A stretch of 64,000 nucleotides of DNA from Triops longicaudatus (lineage: Eukaryota > Arthropoda > Branchiopoda > Notostraca > Triopsidae), in contig JAGQDJ010000037.1 of assembly GCA_022885665.1 (NCBI GenBank), positions 186,001 to 250,000 on the forward strand. The letters are read 5' to 3'. Positions 61,266-64,000 of the stretch are shown here, piece after piece. The notes beneath the pieces were generated by a model. That model made no database searches, was not told the origin of the DNA, and saw only the letters and a program-made list of their open reading frames with translations. The first letter of the stretch is position 1. Every line of letters starts with the position of its first letter. The translations under genes and the position numbers were made by a program.

Positions 61266-64000
61266 TTGTCTATCGTGCTGTTTCTATCCACTAAAACAAG
61301 GCACATTAAACATATACAAAAAACCTTTCGTGCTTTAGCACGGAACACAATATAAAATAAAAGGAGATAAATGTTACTTTCACGATAAACGAAATGGCAA
61401 ATATGTCTAGAGACTTTTTCAAATTACACAAATATAAATAAGTTAGTTATAAACCAAGATTTTGTGTATAACATGACTAAAGGCGGGAATGTCGCAGTCA
61501 TTTAATTCGAAATCGATGGCTTGGCGAGTTGGTGGCTCACTATGCTAGATTGATCACGCACCTCATTATACTTTGATGTTGCTTGGTTTGTAGGGAAAAA
61601 CTACTTAACGTTTTTTATAACTTAACAATATAGGAATTTGAGACTTTCGTGAACTGCTAGCATGGCTAAAAGCACGACATGCAGAATGCCGCACGAGTAT
61701 GGAATATTTAGCTTACGTATTTGTGTTTTGTACGTACAAGAGCTACTTAAATCACTGCTACACTGCACATAATAAGCACATAGCGTGTTTCAAATAAATT
61801 CGTTTTTTCGGCGTTGCCAGAAGAGGATTTACCGCGTTTGGCGTGTTCAGGACACGTTACGATGCTTCATATAAAAGAAAATAAATAAAAAAGACTTTAA
61901 AGAATGTTTCACCTTTTACTTTATATAGTAAACATCAAATCGTATCTATTATTACTGGACTCCTTTCCTTGTTTTACTGTCGTTATAATAGGCTTGAATT
62001 TCAAAAATCAGAATTAAATTTCCAGTTTCCGAATTAGCATTAGACTTTTGAGGCTATACATTAGAATTAATCTTTGGAAATCCAGATTAAGACTAAATTT
62101 TTTATATTCTATTTTACTACTAATTTTGAGTTTTCAAATTAGCACCGACTTTCCAACTACGAATAATTAACATAACGAAAAGTTAGTTAGAAGAAAGAGA
62201 AATTGTAATAAGCTGATGGTCATTGACTTGACATCTGGATCGGATCTCCGTAAATTGCGTATAGGTATGGACGTAAATATGCGAAGTGTGTTAAGACTTG
62301 ACAGCTCCAGGTTATAGGGTGCTCGTGGGACATTTCACGCATGGTGGAGCGAAAACTGTAGCTTAAATGAAAGGCCAGACTGGTGAAATCATACTGCATG
62401 TTATCTGTAGGTAAACACGAACCATGTAAGGGAATCAAATGGAATCTAAATGAAGTGCAGAAAGGTGGGTGGTCCCCCAGTGAAGCTGTGGAACTTGGCC
62501 ATGCCCCTTATTCTGTGCTAGGGCTTCTAAAGGGGTGTTACGGATGCTGCGGCAAAGGATGTCGCCACCTTGTTGAAAGCTGTCACTTTCAGACTCTGCT
62601 TCGATGTGAACGAGTGCCAAATGTGTCTTAAATCGTTATATGATTACTGTGGAAAAGTACTTGACTTTTTTGACAGCTGGCTAAATAGTGTAAATCTACT
62701 AGAGATTCTTTTCTCCCCTGTAACTCCTTAATCACGCTCAAATCACCTCTGAAACGCATATTGCAACAATTTTCAAGACAGGAAAATCCACTCGCTGAAA
62801 AAAAGTACGGCTTCACCCGTAAGGCTTCTAGTATATTAGAGAGAATGCACAAAGATTAAATGTAATAGGTTCGGTAATTACTCGCATTTCTACACGTTCC
62901 CATTATTTAAGATATGCACTCAAAGTTCGGAAGACAAATGCAGCTTTTTATGACGCGAGGTTCAGGAGCCGTTCTTGAGATCCAATGAGACCTAGCTCAA
63001 TATAATTATACTGCAGCTTTAGTAGGAAAAGAAACTTGCACGAGGTCTACGACACACCGCAACTTTAGGTGGGAAAATTGGCAAAAACGCCAATCTTTTT
63101 GCAGCCTCTTGGCTCGAATGTGTGGTCAGAAACTTTCTATAACACGTTATACCATGTGACCTCAAGCAGTTCGAAATTATGGAACGCTGAAGGCTCCGGA
63201 TATAAACGAAACTTTGAAGAAAATTGTAAGGAAAATTATTTTAAGGGGTAACATAAACTTACCGAAGATTTGGTACAAAAATGTTCCGCGTCTGCGTTCG
63301 AAAACATTGCGTTTTGATTGTTGCCCTAGCTTCCATAGTTTCGCCCAGTGGCGTCATGGCAGCACAATGGATTCCACATGCAATAAGAGTTCCGAAAAAA
63401 GGAAGATTTCTAACAGAAAATAAAATTGCTTTATAACTACATGATTGTTCTTAACTCCTACGATTGAAAGAAGAATAGCTTTATAAATTACGAACCTTCT
63501 TTTAATGATCGGAATACTCATTTATACCTACTTTTATTATGGTTCACTACTCACAAGAACGCATTAACCGTCGGGACTACATGGTGGGCGGTGCTAAAGT
63601 AAAGAGCGCCAAACGACCCAAGCGCGAAGTTACCAAAGCTCTGGGTTCATATTCTCCCGACATTATTACTGAGGGAAAGTTTTGCGGTGTTTCTCTTGCC
63701 CATCCAAGCTAAGGAAGACATTAATTATACATAAAGGCGTATGAAACGCTTCTTGTCGCTTGCATGTACTGCTGAACAGCCTGGATTATGAGGCAAGAAA
63801 GAAGTAATTCTCAGCGCGGGAGATCGGAAGTTTTCCGCCCTTGGTTAAGGATTAACTACCTCAGGAAGGTCGTTAAAGCTTTGAGTTCATATTTAATACC
63901 GAATTTAACGCTTGTATACGCTAAACTGATGCTACAAAAATTGTAGTCTACTTTTTTGTTTATCAAACGATACTTTTAATGGAAGTTTACAAATGAAAGT

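Larger units (their letters stand above)
58387..64000. other. gene-free region downstream of dpr
   Basis: It begins with the dpr 3' flank (AATAAA at 58504-58509 and 58522-58527). It holds two diverged repeat copies (59755-59975 and 61045-61265), a T-arm-like hairpin (60191-60207) and only short frames without motifs. One 57-codon frame at 63539-63712 resembles no family and overlaps a weakly repeated word (63630-63655 and 63862-63890). Confidence 0.55.

Overview
This is a 64 kb window of eukaryotic, AT-rich (roughly one third GC by eye) animal DNA. Five protein-coding genes with introns could be assembled exon by exon. In every model the reading frame carries across each junction and ends at a stop codon. 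The gene set points to an arthropod: a Dpr-family immunoglobulin protein (a neuronal recognition family known from arthropods) and a Krüppel-like factor whose zinc fingers look like the insect dar1 / vertebrate KLF5 group. Several introns are very short (59 to 66 bases in RBX1). The sequence does not identify the lineage further.

Layout: (1) 1-6.9 kb, no gene, only scattered motifs. (2) 7.04-7.57 kb, + strand, RBX1, the RING subunit of cullin-RING ubiquitin ligases (4 exons, 117 aa), with two DRE-like elements just upstream. (3) 11.5-18.5 kb, + strand, a dar1/KLF5-like transcription factor (4 coding exons, 508 aa). (4) 18.5-26.9 kb, a convergent intergenic region with a long-inverted-repeat element, an AGGTCA DR3 and a run of ATGCAAATGA sites. 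(5) 26.9-30.9 kb, - strand, UCHL3, a ubiquitin C-terminal hydrolase (6 exons, 236 aa) with a CpG-rich promoter region. (6) 31.8-35.4 kb, - strand, an SLC7 b(0,+)-type light-chain amino-acid transporter (12 exons, 513 aa). One of its introns has a GC-AG boundary, and two CACGTG E-boxes lie just upstream of its start. (7) 35.4-51.6 kb, a divergent intergenic region with repeats, a terminator-like hairpin and one unexplained open segment. (8) 51.6-58.4 kb, + strand, a dpr-type two-Ig cell-surface protein (6 exons, 501 aa) with a non-LTR retrotransposon fragment in one intron. (9) 58.4-64 kb, no gene, repeat copies only.

The genes do not form one pathway. RBX1 and UCHL3 both act in the ubiquitin system. 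KLF5-type proteins are themselves ubiquitin-regulated in vertebrates, and the PY and TPPSS motifs seen here fit that, but this link is only thematic. KLF5 and UCHL3 both lie at human 13q22, so the dar1-UCHL3 neighbourhood could be an old linkage. I found no clear new molecular system. The most interesting leads are non-coding: the octamer/DR3 cluster between dar1 and UCHL3, the paired E-boxes before the transporter, the small terminal-inverted-repeat families, and a 12-bp hairpin followed by a T tract at 48.66 kb.
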